Positions 1 through 5,798 of a DNA stretch of 5,820 nt are shown here, piece by piece. Numbering within the stretch: the stretch's first letter is position 1; every line of letters starts with the position of its first letter. The position numbers and the translations under genes were made by a program. Source of the stretch: Actinomycetota bacterium (lineage in GTDB: Bacteria > Actinomycetota > Thermoleophilia > UBA2241); assembly GCA_003132645.1 (NCBI GenBank), contig PKYM01000222.1, positions 40,101-45,920 on the forward strand. Reading direction: 5' to 3'. The notes under the pieces were generated by a model that had not been told where the DNA came from, did not search any database, and saw only the letters and a list, made by a program, of their open reading frames with translations.

Positions 1-131
1 GGCGGCTGGCGCCAGACGTTGGCGCGCGTGCTGTGGAGGGCCCCTGAGAGGGGCGCGAGACTCCGTCGCTGGTCGCCTCGCTGCGGTGCCTGGAACTCGA
101 GCTCGTCGGGCCGGAAGATCGTGTATCCCAT
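1..131 (-). CDS. Cupin-domain protein, N-terminal 43 residues only (runs off the left edge)
   Basis: An open frame reads from ATG at 131 leftwards to the window edge with no stop. It begins MGYTIFRPDELEFQ and continues through RANVWRQP. This resembles the start of actinobacterial single-domain cupins, in which an MGYT/MSYT opening and a D-E-L-E stretch precede a segment of the form R-A-N-x-W-R-x-P-P-G-A-R-G leading into the metal-binding barrel. The barrel and its histidines lie outside the window, so metal binding and function cannot be judged. Third codon positions are mostly G or C, as in a real gene here. There is no clear Shine-Dalgarno before the ATG, but a promoter-like pair sits so close that the transcript may begin at the start codon. 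The gene is divergent from the c-di-GMP gene, with 83 bases between the two ATGs. The cupin assignment rests on recalled family resemblance of a short N-terminus; a different small protein is possible. Confidence 0.62.
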   Translation of the reverse strand, partial: MGYTIFRPDELEFQAPQRGDQRRSLAPLSGALHSTRANVWRQP

Positions 132-166
132 GGCGGCAGGCTAGCCGACCAGGCTCGCAAGCGCAA
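131..166 (-). promoter_or_regulatory. Candidate leaderless promoter of the cupin gene
   Basis: On the minus strand TTGCGC (166-161) is followed after exactly 17 bases by TAGCCT (143-138), which fits the actinobacterial TANNNT -10 pattern. Only six bases separate the hexamer from the ATG at 131, so transcription would start at or next to the A of the start codon. No Shine-Dalgarno is visible between them, which agrees with a leaderless mRNA, a common arrangement in actinobacteria. Seen: hexamers and spacing. Inferred: promoter activity. Confidence 0.4.
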
Positions 167-170
167 CGTT

Positions 171-203
171 CCTAGTGGCGTGCCTGGATTTCAGGTCGCT
201 AGG
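171..203 (+). promoter_or_regulatory. Nested inverted repeat upstream of the c-di-GMP gene, overlapping its ribosome-binding site
   Basis: The arms 171-179 (CCTAGTGGC) and 195-203 (GTCGCTAGG) can pair over nine positions as RNA: seven Watson-Crick pairs and two G-U pairs. Between them, 183-195 (CCTGGATTTCAGG) is a second near-palindrome with a single wobble pair. The right arm reaches position 203, so it covers most of AGGG (201-204), the best Shine-Dalgarno-like string before the ATG at 215 (10-base spacing). The element could be an operator bound by the downstream protein's own helix-turn-helix, or an RNA hairpin limiting translation. It does not resemble a c-di-GMP riboswitch consensus. 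Either role is inference. Confidence 0.35.
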
Positions 204-214
204 GCTACGCATTC

Positions 215-2584
215 ATGGCAGAGCTGGTCAAGAATCGTCCCCGGAGCGCCGATACCATCACAGTGAGTGCGACTCCCACACAGTCGAAGTGGTTGCGCGT
301 GCAGCAGGCAGCCGACGTGTTGGGCGTCAGCGCCACGACCGTACGCCGCTGGGCCGATAGCGGTCGGCTGACCAACCGGCGCGCCCCGAGCGGCCAGCGC
401 CGCTTCCTGGCCGACGACCTCGAGGCGCTCGTGGCGCGGGCCGCCGCGGACGACAGGCTCGAACCACGGCGTGACGGCGCCGAGCAGCGCTACCAGCTGC
501 TGCTCGAAACGAGCCTCGAACTGGCCTCCACCCTCGACCTCGATGAGGTCCTGCAGTCGGCCGCGCGACGCCTCACCGCGACACTGAAGATCCCCGACTG
601 CGACATCTACCGGTTCGAGGATGATGGCCGCATAGTCTGCCTCGCGTCCACGGTCGACGGCGTCTGCGACACATCCTGGGTGGGCCACGAGATCAGCCTC
701 GACGACTGGCCCTGCGCCCGGCTCGCCATCGCGACTCAACGCACCGTCACTGTGGGTAGTCTCGACGACCCGCGACTCAGCACGGCAGAGCGCGACGACA
801 TGCGCCGCTACGGCCAGCGCAGCTGGGTCGCACTGCCCTTGCTCGCACACGACGAGGTCATCGGCCTGGTCAACGTCTTAGACCACGTCGAGCGCACCTA
901 CAGCGCGGAGGAGATCGGCGTGGCGGAAGCGGTCGGCCGCCTCGTGGCCCTGGCCCTCGAGCACGCGGAGCTCTACGAGAAGGTCAAGCGTCTGCACGTG
1001 GGCAACCTGCGGGCCCTGAGCTCGGCGCTTTCCGCCAAGGACCACTACACGCTTGGCCACGCCGGCCGGGTGGCCGCCTACATGGCCCTGCTGGCTCGCG
1101 AGCTCGGCTGGCCCGACGATCGCCTCGAGGAACTGCAGAACGTCGCCTTCTGCCACGACATCGGCAAGATCGGCGTCTCCGACCGCGTCCTGCTGAAGGC
1201 CGGCCCGCTGACCTCCGAGGAGTGGGAGCTCGTGCGCCAGCATCCCGGCATCAGCGCCGAGATCGTGCGCTCGCTGTTCGACGACGATCTCGTGGCCGGC
1301 GTGCGCCACCACCACGAGCGCTTCGACGGGGGCGGCTACCCCGACGGCCTGGTCGGCACCGCCATTCCGTTCGTGGCGCGCGCCATGTGCGTGGTCGATT
1401 GCTACGACGCCATGTCCTGTGAGCGGCCCTATCGGCAGGCCCTGAGCTATCGGCAGTGCCTGGCCGAGCTGCGCCGCTGTTCCGGCGCCCAGTTCGATCC
1501 TGAGATGGTGACCGCCTTCCTGCACGCTCTGCAGCGCCTCAAGCGACGGCTATCGCGCCTCGACGCCTTGGCTCGCGAGGCCGCCGCGCTGATCGACCCC
1601 GCCAGGCATGCCCTGCTGTGCGGTCGCACAGATGAGGCGCGCCCCGCCTACGCGGAGATGGTCGCCGCGCTGCGCGAGTTCCGCGACGACCACCCACCGG
1701 TGCGCTTCATCACGAGCTACGCCACGATCGGCGACCAGTGCATCACCGTTCTCGACACCGGTGAGTCGGAAGGCGAGGTCTCCCACGTCGGTGATCCGTG
1801 GCTACCGGACGACGAGCTCACTCGTGTCCTCGCCGGCAAGAGCTTGCGGGCCAACGTCCTGGACGCCGATGACTTCGGCGTCTGGGTGTCGGGCACCGCC
1901 CCGCTGCGTGATGCCCAGGGCGCGGTCGTCGCGGCGATCACCGTGGACGCACCGGTCCTCGAGTCGCTCGACCGGTCGGCGCAGGGTGACCGCTCACACG
2001 CGTTGGCGGCCACGCTGCAGTCCGCCGCCATCCGCTTCAGCCGGGCCGAGGTCGAAGCGATCACCGACGGCCTGACCGGACTCTACAACCACCGCTACCT
2101 GCACGAACGACTGGAAGAGGAGCTCGAACGTGCCCGCCGCCACGACGGCAAGCTCTCGCTGCTCTTCTGCGACTGCGACCATTTCAAGACCTACAACGAC
2201 GACCATGGCCACAAGTCCGGCGACGCCGCCTTGGAGCGCATCGCGCGGATCATCGAGACCTGCAGCCGGCGCGTTGATCTGGCCGCCCGCTACGGCGGCG
2301 AGGAGTTCGTGCTCGTGCTGGTGGACACCGGCGGCGCTGGGGCGATGACCGTGGCCGGGCGCATCCGCTCCGAGGTGGAGCGTGTCTGCATCGCCGGGGG
2401 GTATTCCCTGAGCGTAAGCATCGGCGTCGCCACCTACCCCGACGACGCTGCCGCCAAGGACGAGCTCCTAGACAAGGCCGATTGGGCGATGTATGCGGCC
2501 AAGCGAGCGGGGCGCAATCGCGTGTGCGCGTTCTCCGATACCCTTGTTCCCGGGGACACCTGGCTCTCGCGGCGCGGCAGGTAG
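215..2584 (+). CDS. Multidomain c-di-GMP protein: HTH (MerR/excisionase-like) - GAF - HD-GYP - Cache/PDC-like - GGDEF
   Basis: A predicted soluble 789-residue protein that both makes and degrades cyclic di-GMP. Residues ~26-78 form a MerR/BldC/excisionase-type winged HTH (ATTVRRWADSGRL, then PSGQRRF). Residues ~97-250 look like a GAF sensor. Residues ~264-440 are HD-GYP: H282, the HD pair H314-D315 in CHDIGKIG, H343, HHHERFDGGGYPDGL (365-379), D395 and DAM...RPYR, so the phosphodiesterase looks intact. Residues ~495-580 resemble a Cache/PDC sensor (DDFGVWVSGTAPLRDAQG), though no membrane segments flank them. Residues ~612-773 are GGDEF: DGLTGLYNHRYL, D653-x-D655 metal ligands, GGEEF (694-698), and RRVD (685-688) five residues upstream, matching the inhibitory I-site. 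The ATG at 215 is the first start after an in-frame TAG at 200; its SD is weak (AGGG, 201-204). Domain calls are strong for HTH, HD-GYP and GGDEF, fair for GAF, and tentative for Cache. The DNA target and the net activity are unknown. Confidence 0.93.
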   Translation: MAELVKNRPRSADTITVSATPTQSKWLRVQQAADVLGVSATTVRRWADSGRLTNRRAPSGQRRFLADDLEALVARAAADDRLEPRRDGAEQRYQLLLETSLELASTLDLDEVLQSAARRLTATLKIPDCDIYRFEDDGRIVCLASTVDGVCDTSWVGHEISLDDWPCARLAIATQRTVTVGSLDDPRLSTAERDDMRRYGQRSWVALPLLAHDEVIGLVNVLDHVERTYSAEEIGVAEAVGRLVALALEHAELYEKVKRLHVGNLRALSSALSAKDHYTLGHAGRVAAYMALLARELGWPDDRLEELQNVAFCHDIGKIGVSDRVLLKAGPLTSEEWELVRQHPGISAEIVRSLFDDDLVAGVRHHHERFDGGGYPDGLVGTAIPFVARAMCVVDCYDAMSCERPYRQALSYRQCLAELRRCSGAQFDPEMVTAFLHALQRLKRRLSRLDALAREAAALIDPARHALLCGRTDEARPAYAEMVAALREFRDDHPPVRFITSYATIGDQCITVLDTGESEGEVSHVGDPWLPDDELTRVLAGKSLRANVLDADDFGVWVSGTAPLRDAQGAVVAAITVDAPVLESLDRSAQGDRSHALAATLQSAAIRFSRAEVEAITDGLTGLYNHRYLHERLEEELERARRHDGKLSLLFCDCDHFKTYNDDHGHKSGDAALERIARIIETCSRRVDLAARYGGEEFVLVLVDTGGAGAMTVAGRIRSEVERVCIAGGYSLSVSIGVATYPDDAAAKDELLDKADWAMYAAKRAGRNRVCAFSDTLVPGDTWLSRRGR

Positions 2585-2627
2585 GCGGTCTCCTGCCCAG
2601 TAGCCATCCGCCCGGCCTCACCGCACT

Positions 2628-3089
2628 CTAGCCCTGCTTGGCAAACACCGCCTCGTCGGCAGGCCAGGACAGCAGGCCGTGGGCGTAGGTGTAGGTCTCT
2701 TGCGCAGATGAGCCGTCGCCACCGTCGGGGCTGGGTCCCACCAGGATGAACGACACGATGACGGTGTCGCGGACGACGCGGTAGCTGCCTCTCTCGGTCC
2801 AGACGACGGAGCCGTCAAGCGACAGATCGAAGGTGGCCAGGCCGTTGGCGCCCAGCCTCAGCACGACGTGAGAGCCGCCCTGTTCCTGCCAGGTACCGAC
2901 CGGCGAGGAGTGCAGATGGGCGCTGTCGGACGCCGATTCGTACCACACGGGGCCGAGGCCGTCGAGGCCGGGGCCTCCAAGTGCATCGTTGGGACGGAAG
3001 GCCTGCCACCCCGCGATGGCACAGATCGCCACAACGGCTGCGACGAGCAGCGACCTGATGAGCCACTTCACTGTCGTGGTCCTGGGCAC
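2628..3089 (-). CDS. Unrecognised small membrane-anchored or secreted protein
   Basis: I do not recognise the family. From GTG at 3089 the product is 153 residues: a short basic N-terminus (VPRTTTVKWLIR), one hydrophobic helix at residues ~13-27 (LLVAAVVAICAIAGW), then about 120 polar, beta-rich residues. These include PVGTWQEQGG, then alternating strands such as VVLRLGANGLATFDLSL and RGSYRVVRDTVIVSF. The G-T-W opening followed by short strands recalls small lipocalin-like barrels that score a 'no effect' baseline, but this is shape only. The cysteine in the helix is not in a proper lipobox, so a signal anchor or cleaved signal peptide is more likely than a lipoprotein. Start choice: GTG 3089 has GGGGGA eight bases upstream; GTG 3071 (giving MKWLIR...) has AGGA eight bases upstream and is nearly as good; GTG 3182 opens the longest frame, but its SD abuts the codon and the extra residues look non-coding. 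It converges on the c-di-GMP gene with a 43-base gap. Confidence 0.68.
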   Translation of the reverse strand: MPRTTTVKWLIRSLLVAAVVAICAIAGWQAFRPNDALGGPGLDGLGPVWYESASDSAHLHSSPVGTWQEQGGSHVVLRLGANGLATFDLSLDGSVVWTERGSYRVVRDTVIVSFILVGPSPDGGDGSSAQETYTYAHGLLSWPADEAVFAKQG

Positions 3090-3225
3090 GAGGTCGATCC
3101 CCCGGTCTGTCGGTTCACGCCTGCGGTTCGCGTACGACCCGGCGTGGTGGTGCTGGCAGGTCGGCCCGAGGCTGTCTGTCACTTCCTTTATCGACAGCCC
3201 GGGCCTCGGACTTCAGCCGAATCGC

Positions 3226-3243
3226 GAGGCGGGCTTGCGCCTC
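3226..3243 (-). terminator. Weak candidate terminator hairpin at the end of the exporter-TetR operon
   Basis: GAGGCG (3226-3231) and CGCCTC (3238-3243) form a perfect 6-bp G+C-rich stem with a 6-base loop, directly overlapping the TetR stop codon TGA (3244-3242). No T-run follows on the minus strand, so it is not a classical intrinsic terminator; T-less hairpins are sometimes used in actinobacteria. The rest of 3090-3241 holds no gene that I can support. Confidence 0.25.
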
Positions 3244-3895
3244 ACAAGGACTCCTGTGACGTTGCCAACCCCCCGCGTGGTGCGCCTTGCAGCGTCAGGC
3301 CCCCCTCAAGCTGAGCCAGAGTAGCTTCGAAGAGCTCGACATAGTCGTCCATGGCGTCCGCGGGGCGGCTGAGCCAGACGGCGATGCCGGCGCCGAAGAC
3401 GGCGCCCGCCAAGGTGAGGACGGCGATGTCGTCGGCCCTGCGCCCCGTGCGTCGTGCAAACGACGCGCAAAGCAGGTCCAGCGCTCCCGTCACGCCGGTC
3501 AGCATGCTCGCCCAAAGCTCGGGCGTCGCGCGGATCAGGGCCTGACGTTCGCGCTCCGCGGCGAGCTCCTCTGCACTCAGGCTCGCGTAGATCTCGCGCA
3601 GCGCCCGGCGCAGGGCCTCGATGGGCGCGAGCGCCGCCGGCTGTGCCTCCAGGGTCGCCATCGCCAGCGGGTCCAGCGCGTCGTGCAGCACGACGTCCTG
3701 CTTGGTGGGAAAGTAGCGAAAGAAGGTGGTGTGGGAGACCTCGGCGGCCTCGGCGATCTGCTCCACCGTGGTCGCCTCGTAGCCCTGCTCCTTGAACAGA
3801 CGCAGCGCCTCACGCTGGATCGCCAGGTGCGTCGCCAGCTTCTTGCGCTCGCGCAAGCTCAGAACGACCTGCTTATTCAGTGGCGATGAGTTCAT
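3242..3895 (-). CDS. TetR/AcrR-family transcriptional regulator, probable repressor of the adjacent exporter
   Basis: A 217-residue protein of normal TetR length. Residues ~16-75 are a canonical TetR DNA-binding domain: LAIQREALRLFKEQGYEATT, VEQIAEAAEVSHTTFFRYF, then PTKQDVVL, including the F/Y-F-x-x-K recognition-helix end. The C-terminal half, with ERERQALIRATPELWASML and the later FARRTGRRADD and LAGAVFGAGIAVWLSRP, resembles the MftR-like/TetR_C_14 ligand domain common in actinobacteria; the ligand cannot be read from the sequence. ATG 3895 was chosen because GAAGGAG lies at 3914-3908, and upstream in-frame starts would run deep into the exporter gene. Its first 23 bases overlap the exporter's end on the same strand, so the two are co-transcribed and probably translationally coupled. 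Lying second in the operon, it likely represses its own and the exporter's transcription. Unrelated targets remain possible. Confidence 0.93.
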   Translation of the reverse strand: MNSSPLNKQVVLSLRERKKLATHLAIQREALRLFKEQGYEATTVEQIAEAAEVSHTTFFRYFPTKQDVVLHDALDPLAMATLEAQPAALAPIEALRRALREIYASLSAEELAAERERQALIRATPELWASMLTGVTGALDLLCASFARRTGRRADDIAVLTLAGAVFGAGIAVWLSRPADAMDDYVELFEATLAQLEGGLTLQGAPRGGLATSQESL

Positions 3896-5429
3896 GATCT
3901 GCGAGCACTCCTTCGATGGCCTCTGACTCTCGCCGCGCACTGCGCGTGGGCAGGAAGGCGAGGGCAAGGACACCGCCCACCAGTGCGAATCCTACCGACG
4001 CGAGCAGCGCCGCATCCATGCCGCGCACGAAGGCGCTGCGCACCGACACAGCAAGCGCCGGCGAACCCAGCTTGCCGGCGACGGCGAGGCCGGCGAAGAC
4101 ACTCCCACGCACCGCGCTTGCGGCAGGGCCCTGCAGGCCGGCGAGGGGGAGGTGGCTGCGATAGACAGAGCTGAGGACGCTGCCCAGTACGGCCGCCCCG
4201 AAGGGAGCGCCCACGTTCTTGAGCGCCTGCAGGACGCCCGAACCCACTCCCGCCTTGTCTGCGGAAAGCTCCGAGAGCGCGGCCGAGGCCGTGGTTGCCA
4301 TGGTGATCCCCACGCCGACGCCGGCCAGTGCCATCCAGGCAGCGACGAATCCGCCGTGCGAGGCCAGACTGGTCTGCGCGCCGAGCGCGAGCCCGCCGGC
4401 CAGCACGAGGAATCCGACAAAGGCGGTGAGCTTCGCGCCGACCTTGCGCACGATGCGATCGGCCGGCAGGGCGCCGACCAGCAGGCCTCCCACCAGCGGG
4501 AGCAGGCGCAGGCCGGAGCCCTGCGCGTTTACCCCAAGGACGGCCTGGAAGTACTGGGGCATGGTGAACATGACCCCGATCATGGCCAGTGTCATGACGG
4601 TCATCAGGATGACGCCCCAGGTAAACGAGGCCGAGCGAAAGAGAGCGAGGTCGACGAGCGGCTGTCCGGCCGGCCTGCGGGTGAGCCGGCGCTCCCAGAG
4701 AAAGAAGGCCAGCAGAAGGGCGAGTCCGCCGGCGATGGCGAGCAGTGCGCCGGGGTCGCTCCAGCCATGCTGGCCGGCCTCGATCAGACCGTAGGTCATT
4801 CCGGCCAGCCCGGCGCTCGAGCAGAGCACGCCGAGCCAATCAAGACCGGGACGCACTGGCGCGCGCGACTCGGGCACGAGCGCCACGACCGCGGCAAACC
4901 CGATGGCCGCCACCGGCACGTTCAGGAGGAACACCCAGCCCCACCAGAAGTGGGTGAGCAGCCAGCCGCCCAGGATAGGACCGATGGGAAAGGCAAGGAA
5001 GTTGGCCGCCGCCCAGATGCCCACGGCCCGGGGGCGCTCTTCCTCGGAGAAGAGTACCGTGACCGCCGACACCGCCATGACGACGATCCCCGCACCGGCG
5101 AAACCCAGCAGAAGACGGGCGACAAGAAACGCGGCCGCCGTGGGCGCGGCAGCGCAGGCGGCCGAACCCGCGCCGAACAAAGCGAGCGAGATGAGCAGGA
5201 CCTTCTTGCGTCCGTAGCGGTCGCCCAGCAGGCCGGCCGGCAGCATGGCCGCGGCAAGCACGAGCGCATAGCCCGCGGAGAACCACTGCAGATCGGACTC
5301 GGAGGCCTTCAGCGCGCCGGCCAGCGTCGGCAGCGCGACGCTCAGGACTGTCACGTCCACGCCGACCGCCATCACCGCGAGCGTGATCGCCGCGAGCGCC
5401 CACCAGCGGCGCGCACCGAGGATCTTCAT
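3873..5429 (-). CDS. DHA2-family MFS drug exporter (EmrB/QacA type, 14 TM)
   Basis: A 518-residue inner-membrane proton-coupled antiporter expected to extrude hydrophobic or cationic compounds. Motifs seen: D1 in TM1 (DVTVLSVALPTL, 25-36); motif A between TM2 and TM3 (GLLGDRYGRKK, 66-76); an R105-centred motif B in TM4, with L where Q is usual (ARLLLGFAGAG); and antiporter motif C in TM5 (FPIGPILGGWL, 147-157). It also has FLLNVPVAAIGF (167-178), typical of the EmrB/QacA group. About 14 hydrophobic segments can be counted, with a central insertion pair (~199-246) distinguishing DHA2 from 12-TM DHA1. A polar tail (RRESEAIEG...) follows the last helix. ATG 5429 is chosen over farther upstream starts because AAAGGAGGT stands seven bases before it and MFS homology begins there. 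No membrane-fusion (EmrA-like) partner is present, as expected if no outer membrane must be crossed. The substrate is not predictable. Confidence 0.95.
   Translation of the reverse strand: MKILGARRWWALAAITLAVMAVGVDVTVLSVALPTLAGALKASESDLQWFSAGYALVLAAAMLPAGLLGDRYGRKKVLLISLALFGAGSAACAAAPTAAAFLVARLLLGFAGAGIVVMAVSAVTVLFSEEERPRAVGIWAAANFLAFPIGPILGGWLLTHFWWGWVFLLNVPVAAIGFAAVVALVPESRAPVRPGLDWLGVLCSSAGLAGMTYGLIEAGQHGWSDPGALLAIAGGLALLLAFFLWERRLTRRPAGQPLVDLALFRSASFTWGVILMTVMTLAMIGVMFTMPQYFQAVLGVNAQGSGLRLLPLVGGLLVGALPADRIVRKVGAKLTAFVGFLVLAGGLALGAQTSLASHGGFVAAWMALAGVGVGITMATTASAALSELSADKAGVGSGVLQALKNVGAPFGAAVLGSVLSSVYRSHLPLAGLQGPAASAVRGSVFAGLAVAGKLGSPALAVSVRSAFVRGMDAALLASVGFALVGGVLALAFLPTRSARRESEAIEGVLADHELIATE
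3908..3914 (-). promoter_or_regulatory. Ribosome-binding site of the TetR gene
   Basis: GAAGGAG on the minus strand, 12 bases before ATG 3895 and inside the exporter coding sequence. The spacing is long, but no in-frame start codon lies closer, so it decides the start. Ribosomes ending at the exporter stop (3873) could also reinitiate on the ATG 20 bases back. Confidence 0.6.
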
Positions 5430-5436
5430 AGCAGCT

Positions 5437-5445
5437 ACCTCCTTT
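5437..5445 (-). promoter_or_regulatory. Strong Shine-Dalgarno of the exporter gene
   Basis: AAAGGAGGT lies seven bases before ATG 5429, nearly complementary to the full anti-SD. It fixes the start of the exporter and rules out the open frame that continues upstream to 5756. Confidence 0.85.
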
Positions 5446-5466
5446 CGGTATCGACTAATTACTGGT

Positions 5467-5495
5467 AGTGTCACGCATAAGAGTCTGACTGTCAA
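5467..5495 (-). promoter_or_regulatory. Promoter of the exporter-TetR operon
   Basis: A perfect -35 hexamer TTGACA (5495-5490) is followed after 17 bases by GACACT (5472-5467), a poor -10 that still keeps the A2 and T6 positions of TANNNT. A start near 5460 would give a leader of about 30 bases containing the strong Shine-Dalgarno. The patch 5445-5500 is visibly A+T-richer than its surroundings, as promoters here should be. The -35 is convincing, the -10 less so; ACACTA with an 18-base spacer is an alternative. Confidence 0.55.
5482..5494 (-). promoter_or_regulatory. Candidate TetR operator overlapping the -35 box
   Basis: TGACAGTCAGACT contains two interlocked short dyads, TGAC-A-GTCA and AGTC-A-GACT, and the first overlaps the -35 hexamer. 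A related TGACACT half-site follows at 5473-5467 over the -10. TetR repressors usually bind 15-20-base dyads across such elements, so this is the natural place for the operon's own repressor to bind. The arms are short and could occur by chance; binding is inferred. Confidence 0.3.
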
Positions 5496-5503
5496 GAAAC
5501 GTG

Positions 5504-5517
5504 CAGGGCGCGCCCTG
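5504..5517. repeat. 14-base perfect palindrome upstream of the exporter promoter
   Basis: CAGGGCGCGCCCTG is a perfect palindrome with no spacer. It ends eight bases upstream of the TTGACA box. Its position would suit an activator or second repressor site; without a loop it is a poor RNA hairpin. Its all-G+C core makes chance occurrence in this genome not negligible. Confidence 0.5.
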
Positions 5518-5532
5518 TGCCCTCCTCGCATC

Positions 5533-5551
5533 CAGGGGTGCGCTACCCCTG
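5533..5551. repeat. 7-bp inverted repeat with 5-base loop
   Basis: CAGGGGT (5533-5539) and ACCCCTG (5545-5551) are exact reverse complements around GCGCT. It could be a hairpin ending transcription arriving from the right, on the minus strand, before the exporter promoter, but no T-run follows on either strand. Confidence 0.45.
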
Positions 5552-5798
5552 ATCCGCTGTCACAGTTCCCCTGCCGTCCGGCGGATGAGCTGCCCGTCGC
5601 GATCGCTCGAGGCCCGGTCGGGGGTGGCTCCGACGGAACACCTGGAGACCGGGGTGGGGCGCCGCTTCCTTTCGCACTACGCCCGAGCTCACTGAGCTCC
5701 TCAATGACTGCAGCCGGGCCCGCGACATCACGGGCATGGTCACGGACGCGAGTCACATCTCCCTTCGGATACCAAGAGGAATCCGTGACTGCGCTGCC

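Noticed and set aside
40..54. GCCCCT-GAG-AGGGGC perfect inverted repeat
   Set aside because: It lies inside the cupin coding frame and is explained by G+C-rich codons.
191..1525. Two minus-strand frames (219 and 215 residues) opposite the c-di-GMP gene
   Set aside because: They mirror the real plus-strand gene; the composition is typical of antisense frames and there is no recognisable domain.
2576..2597. GGCAGG...CCTGCC hairpin at the stop codon of the c-di-GMP gene as a terminator
   Set aside because: Only six pairs, a 10-base loop and no T-run; too weak to annotate, although the convergent 43-base gap would be a sensible place for one.
3090..3182. Extension of the small membrane protein to GTG 3182
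   Set aside because: The SD-like AAAGGAA touches the GTG, and the added residues are H/R-rich and precede a normal signal-anchor start at 3089 or 3071.
3287..3889. A 200-residue plus-strand open frame opposite the TetR gene
   Set aside because: It is antisense to a clear TetR protein, is arginine-rich and shows no family motif.
4152..5468. A 438-residue plus-strand open frame opposite the exporter
   Set aside because: It is antisense to a well-supported DHA2 transporter; the translation is an R/G/Q/H-rich shadow of high-G+C codons with no domain.
5430..5756. An N-terminal extension of about 109 residues on the exporter, from GTG 5756
   Set aside because: It is low-complexity, has no MFS similarity, contains the promoter and the strong Shine-Dalgarno for ATG 5429, and its own start has AAGGGAG too close to the codon.
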